In this document: piece after piece, positions 11,593 to 21,946 of the stretch
Layout: each line of letters starts with the position of its first letter
Numbering within the stretch: position 1 is the stretch's first letter
Assembly: GCF_004342005.1 (NCBI RefSeq)
Contig: NZ_SMBX01000002.1
Coordinates: forward strand, 1-64,000
Direction of reading: 5' to 3'
Source of the DNA: Paracandidimonas soli
GTDB lineage: Bacteria > Pseudomonadota > Gammaproteobacteria > Burkholderiales > Burkholderiaceae_B
Length of the DNA: 64,000 nt
Notes under the pieces: model-generated
Database searches by the model: none
What the model was told of the DNA's origin: nothing
Seen by the model: only the letters and a program-made list of their open reading frames with translations
Program-made: the position numbers and the translations under genes

Positions 11593-11760
11593 TTATTTCA
11601 GCTTGGTTTCCTTGTAGTCGACGTGCTTGCGGGCGACCGGATCGAACTTCTTGATCAGCATCTTTTCCGGTGTGTTGCGCTTGTTCTTCGTCGTGGTGTA
11701 GAAGTGACCCGTGCCGGCTGTGGATTCCAGCTTGATCTTTTCACGAATGCCTTTTGCCAT
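11593..11760 (-). CDS. rpmG: 50S ribosomal protein L33
   Basis: A 55-aa large-subunit ribosomal protein beginning [13 protein letters not shown] and ending [10 protein letters not shown], with the characteristic [13 protein letters not shown] centre. It has no cysteines, so it is the zinc-independent (C-minus) form of L33. It is read 25 nt after rpmB from the same transcript and ends at a strong terminator. Confidence 0.97.
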   Translation of the reverse strand: MAKGIREKIKLESTAGTGHFYTTTKNKRNTPEKMLIKKFDPVARKHVDYKETKLK

Positions 11761-11785
11761 GATGAGCTCCTAGATGCCTGGCGGA

Positions 11786-12022
11786 TTAAGCCAGTTCGCC
11801 GCGGGCGCGCATTTCGGCCAGAACGGCGTCGATGCCCTTCTTGTCGATGGTGCGGATGGCGTTGGTCGAAACACGCAGGCGGACCCAGCGGTTCTCGCTT
11901 TCAACCCAGAACCGGCGAGATTGCAGGTTGGGCAAAAAACGACGCTTGGTCTTGTTGTTTGCGTGCGAAACGTTGTTGCCCACGATCGGGCCCTTGCCGG
12001 TAACTTGGCATACGCGTGCCAT
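11786..12022 (-). CDS. rpmB: 50S ribosomal protein L28
   Basis: A 78-aa large-subunit protein with the family start [20 protein letters not shown] and the [10 protein letters not shown] segment. ATG 12022 is preferred over the ATG two codons upstream (12028), because it is the conserved start and has AAGGGG eight bases or so ahead of it. First gene of the rpmB-rpmG operon. Confidence 0.97.
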   Translation of the reverse strand: MARVCQVTGKGPIVGNNVSHANNKTKRRFLPNLQSRRFWVESENRWVRLRVSTNAIRTIDKKGIDAVLAEMRARGELA

Positions 12023-12069
12023 GATCATACCCCTTGAATTCTTTCTGTCTGTACACCAAAGACAATGAT

Positions 12070-12097
12070 TCTATAACGAAATCCCTTTTGTGTGCAA
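12070..12097 (-). promoter_or_regulatory. Sigma70-type promoter of rpmB-rpmG
   Basis: On the minus strand TTGCAC (12097-12092), a 16-nt spacer and TATAGA(AT) (12075-12070) lie about 50 nt upstream of the rpmB start. The surrounding gap 12023-12248 shows no gene. Confidence 0.7.
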
Positions 12098-12248
12098 GCT
12101 CTTGCCGTTGTTTGCCACCAAACTGTGGCTGGGATCGGAATTATCGCGCTCGTGGCCAAAATCAATAACTGAATGAGGTCAAGGACCAACACGCGCGGTG
12201 ACATCACCTATGCCAGCGCCGCCTTTCTGGCGGTCGGCCGTTCCATGA

Positions 12249-13454
12249 TCAGGCGCCCGGGGCCGCAGCATTCATCGCCATCCTGCCGAACAGCCACGAC
12301 AGGGTGGCGCACAGCGCCAGTATGCCGGTCAGCGGCAGCGCGGTATCGGAGTGCCAGGCGCTGATGCTCATCCCGGCCAGCGAGCCCGCCAGCATCTGCA
12401 TCGACCCCATCAGCGCCGAGGCGACGCCGAGCCGGTGCCCCTGCCTGTCCAGGGCCATGGCGGCCGCGTTCGGGTTCACGAAGCCCTGGCAGGCCATATA
12501 GCAGACCAGGCACGCCATCAGCAGCGGCAGCGTGATCATGCCCGTCAGGGTCAGCGCCAGGCCCGTCAGCACGGCGATCATCATGCCGGCCTGCGCGCGC
12601 CGCAGCAGGCGCTGCGGCGTATGGCGGCTCAGCAGCCGCGCGCTGACCTGGGAGGCCAGGATCAGGGCTATCGCGTTGATGCCGAAAAGCAGGCCGAAGC
12701 GGCTGGGATCGACGCCGTAGATCTCGATGAACGTGCGGGGAGATCCGGCAATGTAGCTGAACATTCCGGCGGAACCGAATCCTCCCGCCAGCGAATAGCC
12801 GATGAACACCTTGTCGCGCAGCAGGTCCGCATAGGACAGGGCGATGCGTTTCCATGCAAGCGGAGTGCGCCTGTCTTCCGGCAGTGTTTCGCGCATCGTC
12901 ATCAGCGCGCCGGCCAGCAGCAGCGCACTGCCCAGCGCCATGATCAGGAAAATGCCGCGCCAGTTCCAGAACAGCAGCACCTGGCCGCCCAGCAGAGGCG
13001 CGAGTATGGGAGTAACCCCCATGATGAGCATGATAAGGGACAGCGCCTTGGCGGCATCGCGCGTTTCCAGATTGTCGCGGATCACAGCGCGCGGGATTAC
13101 CATGCCGGCTGCGCTGCCGAATGCCTGGACCACGCGCCAGAACGTGAGTTCGCCGGCGCTGTCGGCCAGGCTGCTCATCAAGGATGCGAAGATGAAGATC
13201 GACAGTCCGGCCGCCAGGGGGATCTTGCGCCCGTATCTGTCGGTGATGGGGCCGTAGGCGAGCTGCGCCAGCGCGAGACCCAGCAGATAGCTGGCCAGCG
13301 TGCGTTCGATGTGGCTGGTGGGTGCGCCGAAGTCCCTCGCGATGGACGTGAAGCTGGGGAGATACATGTCGACGGCGAGCGGGCCGAGCGCGGTGACCAG
13401 CCCCATCAGGAACAGCCAGGAAGGGATGCGGTTTGTGAGATGCGAAGCTGGCAT
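12249..13454 (-). CDS. Bcr/CflA-family multidrug MFS transporter
   Basis: A 401-aa, 12-helix major facilitator of the drug:H+ antiporter-1 Bcr/CflA group, which exports bicyclomycin, chloramphenicol or sulphonamides in characterised members. It begins after MPASHLTNRIPSWLFLMGL and has PLAVDMYLPSF in helix 1 and YGPITDRYGRK in the first cytoplasmic loop, both typical. ATG 13454 is chosen because the upstream in-frame extension is Arg/His-rich and non-membrane. It is transcribed away from cfa, with 250 nt between. Substrate unknown. Confidence 0.88.
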   Translation of the reverse strand: MPASHLTNRIPSWLFLMGLVTALGPLAVDMYLPSFTSIARDFGAPTSHIERTLASYLLGLALAQLAYGPITDRYGRKIPLAAGLSIFIFASLMSSLADSAGELTFWRVVQAFGSAAGMVIPRAVIRDNLETRDAAKALSLIMLIMGVTPILAPLLGGQVLLFWNWRGIFLIMALGSALLLAGALMTMRETLPEDRRTPLAWKRIALSYADLLRDKVFIGYSLAGGFGSAGMFSYIAGSPRTFIEIYGVDPSRFGLLFGINAIALILASQVSARLLSRHTPQRLLRRAQAGMMIAVLTGLALTLTGMITLPLLMACLVCYMACQGFVNPNAAAMALDRQGHRLGVASALMGSMQMLAGSLAGMSISAWHSDTALPLTGILALCATLSWLFGRMAMNAAAPGA

Positions 13455-13645
13455 GGGAATGCGGGAAAAACAATCGGCATCGCCAAGGCATTGCGCTGTG
13501 GCCGGTGCGGAAGTTGTCGGGTGATGGCGTCCGTGGCGGCATTGCCCGGATGCGGGAGACGAAGCATGGCATCTTATCATGGGACAACGGTTACGACTGG
13601 TTGCGTCTTAAAGAGACCGCAGGCCGTTTTCCCTGAGGGGAACTT

Positions 13646-13708
13646 ATGGCAACATTCGACGGCGATAGTGGTCTTTTGCGTGGTCACAAGAAGGGAGGGA
13701 TGTCTTGA
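13646..13708 (+). CDS. Possible 20-aa leader peptide of cfa
   Basis: A short frame starts ATG at 13646 with AGGGGA five bases ahead and reads MATFDGDSGLLRGHKKGGMS before TGA at 13706-13708. The stop overlaps the TTG start of cfa (TTGA), the geometry of translational coupling. The cfa Shine-Dalgarno (AGGGAGG, 13692-13698) lies inside this frame. I do not recognise the peptide. Existence rests only on signal spacing. Confidence 0.4.
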   Translation: MATFDGDSGLLRGHKKGGMS

Positions 13709-14961
13709 ACTCGGTAAATTCTGCTGTTGAAGAGAAACTCGCGGCTTTGCCGCTGCCGGTCCAACTGGTCATGCCGGACGGCGCCAGGCTTGGCGACAGC
13801 CAGCCGCAGGTACGGCTGTGGATCAAGGACCGATCCACGCTTGCGCATCTGGCGGCAGGCCAGGCGGGAGTGCTGGGGCAGGCCTATGTCGAAGGAAAGT
13901 TCGACGTGGACGGATCCATGCGGGACCTGATGAAAGTGGCGGCCGCCATCCTGCCGGGCTCTCCGGTCGAGGCCGCTCATGGCGGCTGGTTCACCGATCT
14001 GGTGCGGCGCGTGATGTCCGTCTGGCGCCATTCCATCGAACGCGATGCGCGGCAGATCGAATTCCACTACGACCTGTCCGATGATTTCTACGCGCTCTGG
14101 CTGGATCCCCGGCGCGTCTATTCATGCGCCTATTTCCGCGAGCCGGACATGACGCTGGCGCAGGCGCAGGAGGCCAAGCTGGACCATATCTGCCGCAAGT
14201 TGCGGCTGACGGAGGGCGAGCGCTTCCTGGATATCGGCGCGGGCTGGGGCGGCCTGCTGCTGTGGGCGGCGGAAAACTATGGCGTGGATGCCACGGGGAT
14301 CACGCTGTCGCGCAACCAGCATGCGTACGTCAATCGCCTGATCGAAGAGCGCGGCTTGTCGGGCAGGGTGCGCATGCATCTGCTGGACTACCGCAAGCTG
14401 GAGGCCGGCCAGCCTTACGACAAAATTGCATCGGTCGGCATGTTCGAGCATGTGGGCCGGGCGCAACTGCAGGGTTATTTCTCGCGGTTGTGCGATCTGC
14501 TGCGCCCGGGCGGGCTGATCATGAACCATGGCATCACGGCCGGCGGCGTGGCGCACGGGCAGTTGGGAGCCGGCATGGGCGAGTTCATCGAGCGCTATAT
14601 CTTCCCCGGCGGAGAGCTGACGCATATCGGCCACGTCCTGACCAGCCTGACCGATGGCGGCCTGGAGGATGTGGACATCGAGAATCTGCGTCCGCACTAT
14701 GCGCGCACCCTGTGGGCATGGAGCGACGCGCTGGAGGCCAGGCTGCCGCAGGCGCGGGAAATCCTTGGGGGAGAGCAGGGCGAGCGTTCGTTGCGCGCCT
14801 ATCGCATGTACCTGGCTGGTTGCGCCATGGGTTTCGAGCATGGCTGGATCGCCCTGCACCAGATACTGGCGCAACCGCGCGTCAGCGCGCGCTCGGATGA
14901 GCTGGATCTCCCTCAGGACCTGGCGTATCCGTGGCGGCGCGACTACATCTACCGCTCCTGA
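13705..14961 (+). CDS. cfa: Cyclopropane-fatty-acyl-phospholipid synthase
   Basis: Transfers a methylene from SAM to cis double bonds of membrane phospholipid acyl chains. The 418-aa protein has an N-terminal lipid-facing domain (residues 1-115 or so) and a C-terminal Rossmann domain with FLDIGAGWGGLLLWAA (SAM site, 176-183), the active-site Cys in VYSCAYF (C141) and SVGMFEHVG (E248). The start is TTG at 13705, preceded by AGGGAGG; an ATG at 13700 is out of frame. A small frame ends on the start codon. It converges on maf with 16 nt between. Confidence 0.95.
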   Translation: MNSVNSAVEEKLAALPLPVQLVMPDGARLGDSQPQVRLWIKDRSTLAHLAAGQAGVLGQAYVEGKFDVDGSMRDLMKVAAAILPGSPVEAAHGGWFTDLVRRVMSVWRHSIERDARQIEFHYDLSDDFYALWLDPRRVYSCAYFREPDMTLAQAQEAKLDHICRKLRLTEGERFLDIGAGWGGLLLWAAENYGVDATGITLSRNQHAYVNRLIEERGLSGRVRMHLLDYRKLEAGQPYDKIASVGMFEHVGRAQLQGYFSRLCDLLRPGGLIMNHGITAGGVAHGQLGAGMGEFIERYIFPGGELTHIGHVLTSLTDGGLEDVDIENLRPHYARTLWAWSDALEARLPQAREILGGEQGERSLRAYRMYLAGCAMGFEHGWIALHQILAQPRVSARSDELDLPQDLAYPWRRDYIYRS

Positions 14962-14977
14962 TGGGCCGGCGGGGGAA

Positions 14978-15586
14978 TCAGCGGCCGGCAGGCAGCGTCA
15001 GCAATTGGTAGGTTTCGTACAGCGGCAGCCCGACCACGCCGCTGTGGCTGCCCGACAGATGCGCGACGAACAGGGCGGCCTTGCCCTGTATGCCGTAGGC
15101 GCCGGCCTTGCCCAGGGGCTCCCGGCTGGCGCAATACCAGGCGATTTCCTCTTCCGACAGCGTCTTGAAGCTGACCTCGGTGCGGGAGAGGGCTTCGCGC
15201 ATGCCCTGGGCGTCGGCCAGAACCAGGGCCGAATACACATGGTGGGCGCGGCCCGACAGGCGGCGCAGCATGGCGGCGGCATCGGCCAGGTCGGCCGGTT
15301 TGCCCAGCACGTCCCCGTCCAGCGCCACGGTCGTGTCCGCGCACAGGATGGGAAGATCCTTCAGGCCTTGCGAACGCACCCAGGCGACGGCACGCTCCGC
15401 CTTTTCGCGGGCCGTGCGCCTGACATAGTCGACCGGGGTTTCCCCGGCAAGGCGCGGTTCGTCCTCGCCCGGGGGCGACGGTATGCGCAGCACTTCGTGG
15501 GGGATGCCCATCTGCGTCAGCAGTTCATGTCGGCGGGGGCTGGCGGATGCCAGGTAGATGGGAGAGAACAGTGCCTGCTCGTTCAT
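14978..15586 (-). CDS. maf: Maf family dTTP/UTP pyrophosphatase (YhdE type)
   Basis: A 202-aa nucleotide pyrophosphatase that hydrolyses non-canonical or excess nucleoside triphosphates. It has the Maf signature LASASPRRHELLTQMG, ILCADTTVALDGDVLGKPAD and GKAGAYGIQGKAALFV. The last segment and the SPRR form place it nearer YhdE (dTTP/UTP) than YceF (m7GTP). First of a minus-strand run, 13 nt from rlmH. The subtype is inferred from motifs only. Confidence 0.9.
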   Translation of the reverse strand: MNEQALFSPIYLASASPRRHELLTQMGIPHEVLRIPSPPGEDEPRLAGETPVDYVRRTAREKAERAVAWVRSQGLKDLPILCADTTVALDGDVLGKPADLADAAAMLRRLSGRAHHVYSALVLADAQGMREALSRTEVSFKTLSEEEIAWYCASREPLGKAGAYGIQGKAALFVAHLSGSHSGVVGLPLYETYQLLTLPAGR

Positions 15587-15599
15587 GGCTTCGGTTGTT

Positions 15600-16070
15600 T
15601 CAGGCCCGATGATAGGGATGCCCGGCGTTGATGGACCAGGCGCGGTAAAGCTGTTCCGCCAGCAGCACGCGCACCATGGGATGCGGCAATGTCAGGGACG
15701 ACAGGCGGATGCGTTCGTGGGCCTGCGCCTTCAGTTCGCTGTCCAGGCCGTCCGGTCCGCCGATGAGGAAGGCCACGTCGCGTCCATCGTTGCGCCAGGC
15801 TTCCAGCTTTTGCGCCAGCGCTTCGGTGGTGAGATCGCGACCGTGCTCATCCAGGGCGACCAGCGTGACGCCCTGAGGCAGCGCGCCGCGCAGCCGCACG
15901 CCTTCGGCCTGCATCATCTGGCGCGGCGTCTTGCCGCTGGTGCGCGGTTCGGGCTTGATCTCGCGCAGCTCGACGGCATGGTCGGCCGGCATGCGCCTGG
16001 CGTAGTCGCGCCAGGCGGTTTCCACCCAGTCGGGCATGCGGTTGCCGACGGCCAGCACGAGCAGCTTCAT
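15600..16070 (-). CDS. rlmH: 23S rRNA pseudouridine1915 N3-methyltransferase
   Basis: A SPOUT-fold methyltransferase acting on pseudouridine 1915 of 23S rRNA in the assembled 70S ribosome. The 156-aa product matches the family length and ends in [29 protein letters not shown] is the SAM-binding knot. Its ATG overlaps the rsfS stop (ATGA, 16067-16070), so the two are translationally coupled. Confidence 0.97.
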   Translation of the reverse strand: MKLLVLAVGNRMPDWVETAWRDYARRMPADHAVELREIKPEPRTSGKTPRQMMQAEGVRLRGALPQGVTLVALDEHGRDLTTEALAQKLEAWRNDGRDVAFLIGGPDGLDSELKAQAHERIRLSSLTLPHPMVRVLLAEQLYRAWSINAGHPYHRA

Positions 16071-16480
16071 TCGTCGCCGAAATCGCCGTCGTTGAAGTCT
16101 TCGGAATACGAAGGCAGCGAGGGCTGGGTCGATTGCGGCAGCAGCTTGACGCGCACGGGCTTGCCGCCCCAGATTTCTTCCAGGTTGTAGTACTGGCGTA
16201 TGGCGGGCTGCATGCAGTGCACCACGATGTCGCCCAGGTCGACCAGGACCCATTCGCCGCTGTCCTCGCCTTCGTAGGCGATGATGGACAGCCCGTGCTC
16301 GCGGGCCTTGTTGGCCACGCTGGATGCAAGGGACCGTGTCTGGCGGTTGGATGCGCCGCTGGCGATGATGACGCGGTCGAACAGACCCGTCATGTGGGAG
16401 GTATTGAATACCTTGATGTCCTGGGCCTTGACGTCTTCGAGCGCGTCGATGACCAAGCGTTGCTGTTGTGTCAGATTCAT
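16067..16480 (-). CDS. rsfS: Ribosome silencing factor
   Basis: RsfS binds ribosomal protein L14 and blocks subunit joining when nutrients run out. The 137-aa product has the DUF143 core: [28 protein letters not shown] and [14 protein letters not shown], followed by an acidic tail. ATG 16480 ([10 protein letters not shown]) is chosen by homology; the frame stays open upstream. It lies between nadD and rlmH, the standard order. Confidence 0.96.
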   Translation of the reverse strand: MNLTQQQRLVIDALEDVKAQDIKVFNTSHMTGLFDRVIIASGASNRQTRSLASSVANKAREHGLSIIAYEGEDSGEWVLVDLGDIVVHCMQPAIRQYYNLEEIWGGKPVRVKLLPQSTQPSLPSYSEDFNDGDFGDE

Positions 16481-16502
16481 AGGTGGGAATATACCGCGAT
16501 TG

Positions 16503-17147
16503 TCACGCGGGGTAGGAAAGATAGAGTTGGTGTTGTCCGATATATCGGGCGACGGCGGGAGGCAGGCAATCGTCAGTCGGCTCTCCGGCGGCGATGCGCC
16601 TGCGTACGTCCGTGGCCGAGATGTTCTGCGGCGTGAAATCGATGTGCAGCAGTCCGGCGCCCAGGCTGTCGAGCGCATCGGCAAGCTCCGCCGGCGGCTG
16701 TAGCGCGCTGCCGGGCCGTTGCGCCACGGCCAGCGTCACATGGCCGAGGATATCGCGCCAACGGTGCCAGGAACAGAAATTCTGCAGTTGGTCTGTTCCC
16801 AGGATCCAGATGTACTGCGCGGTATCGGGCAGTTGCGATACTGTGTCTATGGTGTAGGTTTTGCCGCCGCGTTCGAGCTCCACCGGATTGACCAGCAGGC
16901 GGGGGTGGTCCGCCGTGGCCAGTTCCAGCATGGTCTGGCGTTGCCGCGCGCTGGCTCCTAGCGGCCGGCGCTGCCAGGGATCGGCGGCAGGAAGCAGTTC
17001 CACGTGGTCGAGCGCCAGCTGCTCGAGCGCGGCCCGGGCCAGATCGACGTGGGCCGAGTGCACGGGGTCGAAGCTGCCGCCGAGCAGGCCTATCCGGGGC
17101 TTGCCGACGCCGACGGGCTCGCCGGATGCGGCTCGGCCTGCACTCAT
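16503..17147 (-). CDS. nadD: Nicotinate-nucleotide adenylyltransferase
   Basis: Forms deamido-NAD from nicotinate mononucleotide and ATP. The 214-aa product has [20 protein letters not shown] (nucleotidyltransferase HxGH-type site) near residue 20, [17 protein letters not shown] and [14 protein letters not shown] (ISSTxxR-type motif). Its ATG overlaps the hemF stop (17144-17147), so it is read as the second gene of a coupled pair. Confidence 0.96.
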   Translation of the reverse strand: MSAGRAASGEPVGVGKPRIGLLGGSFDPVHSAHVDLARAALEQLALDHVELLPAADPWQRRPLGASARQRQTMLELATADHPRLLVNPVELERGGKTYTIDTVSQLPDTAQYIWILGTDQLQNFCSWHRWRDILGHVTLAVAQRPGSALQPPAELADALDSLGAGLLHIDFTPQNISATDVRRRIAAGEPTDDCLPPAVARYIGQHQLYLSYPA

Positions 17148-18052
17148 ATCCAGTCCTGCGGCTTAAGATAGCCGGTCAGTTCCGCTTCCGGCGAGCCCGA
17201 TTCGGGCGTCCAGCAATAGCGCCAGCTTGCCTGCGGAGGCATGGAAAGCAGAATGGATTCCGTGCGGCCGCCGGACTGCAGGCCGAAGTGCGTGCCCCGG
17301 TCGAAGACCAGGTTGAACTCCACGTAGCGGCCGCGTCGATAGGCCTGGAAGCTGCGCTCGCGCTCGCCGTAGGCGGTGTTCTTGCGTTTTTCCACGATGG
17401 GTGGATAGGCGGACAGGAAACTGTCGCCCACCGAGCGCACCATTGCAAAGCACGAATCGAAATCGGGCGTGTTCAGGTCGTCGAAGAAGAGCCCGCCCAC
17501 GCCGCGCGTTTCCTGGCGGTGCTTCAGATAGAAATACTCGTCGCACCACTTCTTGTAGGCCGGATACTTGTCTTCGCCGAAAGGGGCGACCGCATCGCGG
17601 CAGACCGTATGGAAATGGCGCACGTCCTCCATGAACGGATAGCAGGGTGTAAGGTCCAGGCCGCCGCCGAACCAGAAGACGTCCTGCTCATTTGAGTCTT
17701 TCGGGGCGTGCGCCACGAACAGGCGCACATTCATGTGCGAGACGGGCACGTAAGGGTTGCGCGGATGCAGCACCATGGACACGCCCATGGCTTCCCACGA
17801 GCGGCCCGCCAGTTCCTTGCGATGCGAGCTGGCCGATGGCGGCAGGGTCTTGCCCTTGACGTGGCTGAACAGTACGCCGGCGCGCTCGAATGTCCGGCCG
17901 CCTTCGAGGTAGCGCGACAGCCCGCCGCCGCCTTCCTCGCGCGTCCAGGCGTCCGACAGGAAAGCGTCGCCGCCCGCCTGCTCCAGCCCCTGGACGATGC
18001 GGGACTGCAGGTCGAGGAAATAGTCGTAGGCCGAAGGAATGGGAATGCTCAT
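17144..18052 (-). CDS. hemF: Oxygen-dependent coproporphyrinogen III oxidase
   Basis: Converts coproporphyrinogen III to protoporphyrinogen IX with O2. The 302-aa product has [46 protein letters not shown] and [10 protein letters not shown], all family signatures. ATG 18052 ([12 protein letters not shown]) is chosen because upstream in-frame residues are Arg/Pro-rich. It overlaps nadD by four bases. Together with hemJ elsewhere in the window it would cover two consecutive haem steps. Confidence 0.97.
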   Translation of the reverse strand: MSIPIPSAYDYFLDLQSRIVQGLEQAGGDAFLSDAWTREEGGGGLSRYLEGGRTFERAGVLFSHVKGKTLPPSASSHRKELAGRSWEAMGVSMVLHPRNPYVPVSHMNVRLFVAHAPKDSNEQDVFWFGGGLDLTPCYPFMEDVRHFHTVCRDAVAPFGEDKYPAYKKWCDEYFYLKHRQETRGVGGLFFDDLNTPDFDSCFAMVRSVGDSFLSAYPPIVEKRKNTAYGERERSFQAYRRGRYVEFNLVFDRGTHFGLQSGGRTESILLSMPPQASWRYCWTPESGSPEAELTGYLKPQDWI

Positions 18053-18115
18053 GGGAAGGACGCTTGGCTCACAGGGTTGGCGGACAGCGCGCCCGCCGTG
18101 AGGCGGGCGCATGGC

Positions 18116-19414
18116 TCAGGATGGATTGCGCGGCCGGTCGGGCAGGGCGCGCCAGCCGATGTCGCGGCGATAGTGCTGGCCGTCGAACTGGACTTCGCGC
18201 AAGGCCGCATAGGCATTCGCCTGGGCGCGGCGCACCGAATCGGCGAGCACCGTGACGCACAGCACGCGGCCGCCGGCGGTCTTCAGCACGCCGTCCTCCA
18301 GCTTCGTGCCGGCATGGAAGACGCGGCATTCATCGGTGTCCTTGGGCAGCGAAGCGATGACGTCGCCCGTGCGAGGCGCCTGCGGGTAGTTGGCGGCGGA
18401 AACGACGACGCCAAGCGCGGTGCGGCGGTCCCATTCGATGGCGGCTTCGTCCAGCTTGCCGGCGATGGCCTTGGCGAAGACTTCCGTCAGATCGTTCTTG
18501 ATGCGCATCATGATGGGCTGGGTTTCGGGATCTCCCAGGCGGCAGTTGAACTCCAGCACTTTCAGCGCGCGCGTGGCGTCGGGGCCGTCGCCTATCATCA
18601 GGCCCGCATACAGGAAGCCGGTGAAGGGAATGCCGTCCGCCGCCATGCCCTGCACGGTGGGGTAGATGACTTCGCGCATGATGCGGTTGTGCAGTTCCGG
18701 CGTGATGATGGGGGCTGGGGAGTAGGCGCCCATGCCTCCGGTGTTCGGGCCCTGGTCGCCGTCGTTCAGGCGCTTGTGGTCCTGGCTGGTGGCCAGCGCA
18801 AGTACGTTCTGGCCATCGCACATGATGATGAAGCTGGCTTCCTCGCCTTGCAGGAACTCCTCGATGACGACGCGCGCGCCGGCCTCGCCCAGGCTGCCGT
18901 CGCCCAGCATGTGGTCGACGGCTTCCAGCGCCTGTTCCAGCGTTTCGGCGACGACGACGCCCTTGCCGGCAGCCAGGCCGTCCGCCTTGATGACGATGGG
19001 GGCGCCCAGCTTGTGGATATAGGCCTTGGCCTGCTCGGGGTCGGTGAAGGTCTGGTAGGCGGCCGTGGGAATGCCGTGGCGCGTCATGAACGCCTTGGCG
19101 AAGTCCTTGGAGCTTTCCAGCTGTGCGGCCGCCCTGGTCGGGCCGAAGATCTTCAGGCCCGCAGCGCGGAATTTGTCGACGATGCCGGAGGCCAGGGGGG
19201 CTTCCGGCCCGACGACGGTATAGGCGATGCCCTGGGTGCGGGCGAACTCGACCAGTTCGTCCAGGTCCGTGATGGGCAGGTTGCGCAGCAGGTCGGTGCC
19301 GGCCGTGCCGCCGTTGCCGGGGGCGACGTATACCGTCTGGACGCGAGGCGATTGGGCGAGGCGCCAGGCCAGGGCGTGTTCGCGGCCACCGCCGCCGATT
19401 ACGAGTAGTTTCAT
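18116..19414 (-). CDS. purD: Phosphoribosylamine--glycine ligase
   Basis: GAR synthetase, the second step of purine synthesis. The 432-aa ATP-grasp enzyme begins [20 protein letters not shown], with APGNGGTAG close behind, [20 protein letters not shown] as the ATP-grasp lid, and [13 protein letters not shown] as the metal-binding segment. It lies between yebC (79 nt) and hemF (63 nt) on minus. Confidence 0.97.
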   Translation of the reverse strand: MKLLVIGGGGREHALAWRLAQSPRVQTVYVAPGNGGTAGTDLLRNLPITDLDELVEFARTQGIAYTVVGPEAPLASGIVDKFRAAGLKIFGPTRAAAQLESSKDFAKAFMTRHGIPTAAYQTFTDPEQAKAYIHKLGAPIVIKADGLAAGKGVVVAETLEQALEAVDHMLGDGSLGEAGARVVIEEFLQGEEASFIIMCDGQNVLALATSQDHKRLNDGDQGPNTGGMGAYSPAPIITPELHNRIMREVIYPTVQGMAADGIPFTGFLYAGLMIGDGPDATRALKVLEFNCRLGDPETQPIMMRIKNDLTEVFAKAIAGKLDEAAIEWDRRTALGVVVSAANYPQAPRTGDVIASLPKDTDECRVFHAGTKLEDGVLKTAGGRVLCVTVLADSVRRAQANAYAALREVQFDGQHYRRDIGWRALPDRPRNPS

Positions 19415-19493
19415 GGTTTAGTATTGACAGACCCTAGGTTCGGGAAACTGCATGCGATGCTGGCCAGGCCTGCGGGCAGACCTGCGCGTGTGA

Positions 19494-20234
19494 TTAATCG
19501 GAAGCGGCGGATTCGTCGAGGACCGCTGTGGTATAGACTTCCTGGACGTCGTCCAGGCCGTCCAGCATATCGAGCATTTTCTGCATGCGGATGGCGTCGT
19601 CGCCGGTCAGTTCGGTTTCGGTCAGCGGCTTCATGACGACGTCCTGGACTTCGGGGACCAGCGCGGCCGCTTCGAAGGCCGCCTTGACGGCGGTGTAGTC
19701 GGAAGGGGGGCATGTGACCTCGATCAGGCCGTCTTCGTCGGTCTGTACGTCTTCGGCGCCGGCTTCGAGCGCGATTTCCATGATCTGCTCTTCGGATGCG
19801 CCGGGCGCGAACAGAAACTGGCCGCAGTGCTTGAACTGGAAGGCGACACAGCCGTCCTGGCCCAGATTGCCGCCGTGCTTGGTCAGCGCATGGCGCACCT
19901 CGGACACGGTGCGCTGGCGATTGTCGGTCATGCAGTCGATCAGGACAGCCGCGCCGCCGATGCCGTAGCCTTCGTAGCGGATTTCTTCGTAGCTGTTGCC
20001 GTCGTCTCCGCCCGCGCCGCGCGAAATGGCGCGCATGATGTTGTCCTTGGGCATGTTGGCCGCGGTGGCCTTGTCCCAGGCCATGCGCAGGCGCGGGTTG
20101 GTGTCGGGGTCTGCGCCGCCGGCGCGGGCGGCCACGGTGATTTCACGGATGATCTTGGTCCAGAGCTTGCCGCGTTTCGCATCCTGGCGGCCTTTGCGGT
20201 GCTGGATGTTCGCCCACTTACTGTGTCCGGCCAT
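19494..20234 (-). CDS. yebC: YebC/PmpR family protein
   Basis: A 246-aa member of the YebC/PmpR (TACO1-like) family; members act as transcription regulators or relieve ribosome stalling on proline stretches. It starts [20 protein letters not shown], invariant in the family, and keeps the acidic middle and C-terminal domains. Which of the two known roles applies cannot be told from sequence. Confidence 0.95.
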   Translation of the reverse strand: MAGHSKWANIQHRKGRQDAKRGKLWTKIIREITVAARAGGADPDTNPRLRMAWDKATAANMPKDNIMRAISRGAGGDDGNSYEEIRYEGYGIGGAAVLIDCMTDNRQRTVSEVRHALTKHGGNLGQDGCVAFQFKHCGQFLFAPGASEEQIMEIALEAGAEDVQTDEDGLIEVTCPPSDYTAVKAAFEAAALVPEVQDVVMKPLTETELTGDDAIRMQKMLDMLDGLDDVQEVYTTAVLDESAASD

Positions 20235-20446
20235 TAAAATTCCTCAATCTGCTGAATAGATGGGTAAAACAGGGATTTTACCCGATGAGGCAGGCTTCCC
20301 GTAGGAAGGGCGGAGCACAGCGACGCCCATCCTGCATAACGGTCTCTTACCGCTGGCGGTCTGCCGCTATTCGGCGTTATGCTCCGGCAACGGAAGTCCG
20401 GCCTGCGCTGGCCGGCATGCGTATTCAACCCATCTCAAGGTGCTTC

Positions 20447-21946
20447 ATGTCCGACCCCGTCGTCATCGCAAAGAACTCCCATGCGACCGTGGAAATGCTG
20501 CCGAAGCTGGCCAACCGTCATGGCTGCATCACCGGCGCCACCGGCACGGGGAAAACGGTTTCGCTGCAGTTGCTGGCGCAGGCCTTCTCGCGCATGGGCA
20601 CGCCCGTGTTCATGTCGGACATCAAGGGAGACCTGACAGGCATTTCGCAGGCGGCATCCATGAATCCCAAGCTGCAGGAGCGGCTGGACAAGCTGGGCCT
20701 GCCCGAGCCGCAATGGGGCGCCTGCCCCACCGCGCTGTGGGACGTTTTCGGAGAGCAAGGGCATCCCGTGCGGGCCACCGTATCGGACATGGGGCCGCTG
20801 CTGCTCGCCCGCATGCTGGAGCTGAACGACACGCAGGAGGGCGTGCTGAACATCGTGTTCCGCGTGGCCGACGAGGAAGGCCTGCTGCTGCTCGATCTGA
20901 AGGATCTGCGCGCCATGCTGCAGGAGGTCGGCCAGCGCTCGGGGGAACTGCGTACGCGCTACGGCAACGTATCGGCCGCGTCGATAGGTGCGATCCAGCG
21001 CAGCCTGCTGCAGCTTGAATCCCAGGGGGCGGACCGGTTCTTCGGCGAGCCCATGCTGGACATTTTCGACCTGATCCGCACAGACGCCGGCGGGCAGGGC
21101 GTGGTCAACATCCTGGCGGCGGACCGGCTGATGCAGTCGCCGCGCCTGTATGGCGTATTCCTGCTGTGGCTGTTGGCGGAACTGTACGAAAACCTGCCGG
21201 AAATCGGCGATCCCGAGAAGCCCAAGTTCGTTTTCTTTTTCGACGAAGCGCACCTGCTGTTCAGCGACGCGCCCAAGGCGCTGCTGGAGAAGATCGAGCA
21301 GATCGTCAGGCTGGTTCGCTCCAAGGGCGTGGGCGTGTACTTTGTCACGCAGAATCCGCTGGACATCCCGGAGACCGTGCTGGGCCAGTTGGGCAACCGC
21401 GTCCAGCATGCCCTGCGGGCGTTCACGCCGCGCGACCAGAAGGCGGTGCGCACAGCGGCGCAGACCATGCGGCCCAATCCGGAGCTGGACATCGAGGCGG
21501 CCATTACCGAGCTGGCCGTGGGCGAGGCGCTGGTGTCCATGCTGAACGAAAAGGGGCAGCCGTCCGTGACGGAACGGGTATGGATGCTGGCGCCGGGCAG
21601 CCGCATCGGACCGGCCAGCGATGTCGAGCGCATGGCCCTGCGCAATGGCTCCATGTTCGGGGGAAAGTACGACAAGGCGGTGGACCGCGAGTCGGCCTAT
21701 GAAATCCTGCTGGCGCGCGCCGAGAAAGGCGCGGGAGAGAGGTCCCAGGGATCCGCCAAGGCGGCGCAGCAGGCGGGAGATAGCGGGCTGCTGGGCACCG
21801 TGAACGATTTCCTGTTCGGCTCGACCGGACCACGCGGCGGCAAGCGCGACGGGCTGGTCCAGTCCACCGTCAAGAGCATGGTCCGGCGCGAGGCGGGCAA
21901 GCTGCTGCGCGGCGTGCTGGGTTCGCTGGTAGGGCGCAAGCGCTAG
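20447..21946 (+). CDS. HerA-like ATPase, DUF853 (YjgR) family
   Basis: A 499-aa P-loop ATPase of the HerA/FtsK-like DUF853 family; its cellular role is not established. The Walker [13 protein letters not shown] is near residue 30, [11 protein letters not shown] follows, and the Walker [14 protein letters not shown] near residue 260; [20 protein letters not shown] carries the sensor/arginine region. ATG 20447 ([10 protein letters not shown]) follows a weak AAGG. The TAG stop is part of a CTAG that forms the left border of a palindromic element. The upstream gap 20235-20446 holds no gene I can support. Confidence 0.88.
   Translation: MSDPVVIAKNSHATVEMLPKLANRHGCITGATGTGKTVSLQLLAQAFSRMGTPVFMSDIKGDLTGISQAASMNPKLQERLDKLGLPEPQWGACPTALWDVFGEQGHPVRATVSDMGPLLLARMLELNDTQEGVLNIVFRVADEEGLLLLDLKDLRAMLQEVGQRSGELRTRYGNVSAASIGAIQRSLLQLESQGADRFFGEPMLDIFDLIRTDAGGQGVVNILAADRLMQSPRLYGVFLLWLLAELYENLPEIGDPEKPKFVFFFDEAHLLFSDAPKALLEKIEQIVRLVRSKGVGVYFVTQNPLDIPETVLGQLGNRVQHALRAFTPRDQKAVRTAAQTMRPNPELDIEAAITELAVGEALVSMLNEKGQPSVTERVWMLAPGSRIGPASDVERMALRNGSMFGGKYDKAVDRESAYEILLARAEKGAGERSQGSAKAAQQAGDSGLLGTVNDFLFGSTGPRGGKRDGLVQSTVKSMVRREAGKLLRGVLGSLVGRKR

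Noticed and set aside
12215-12235. CCGCC / GGCGG hairpin after the Bcr/CflA gene
   Set aside because: A five-bp stem with no T-run; too weak to call a terminator.
12208-13587. A second long minus frame overlapping the Bcr/CflA gene, at first suggesting a frameshift
   Set aside because: The 401-aa membrane frame is continuous from MPASHL to its end with all helices; the other frame is Arg/His/Pro-rich noise.
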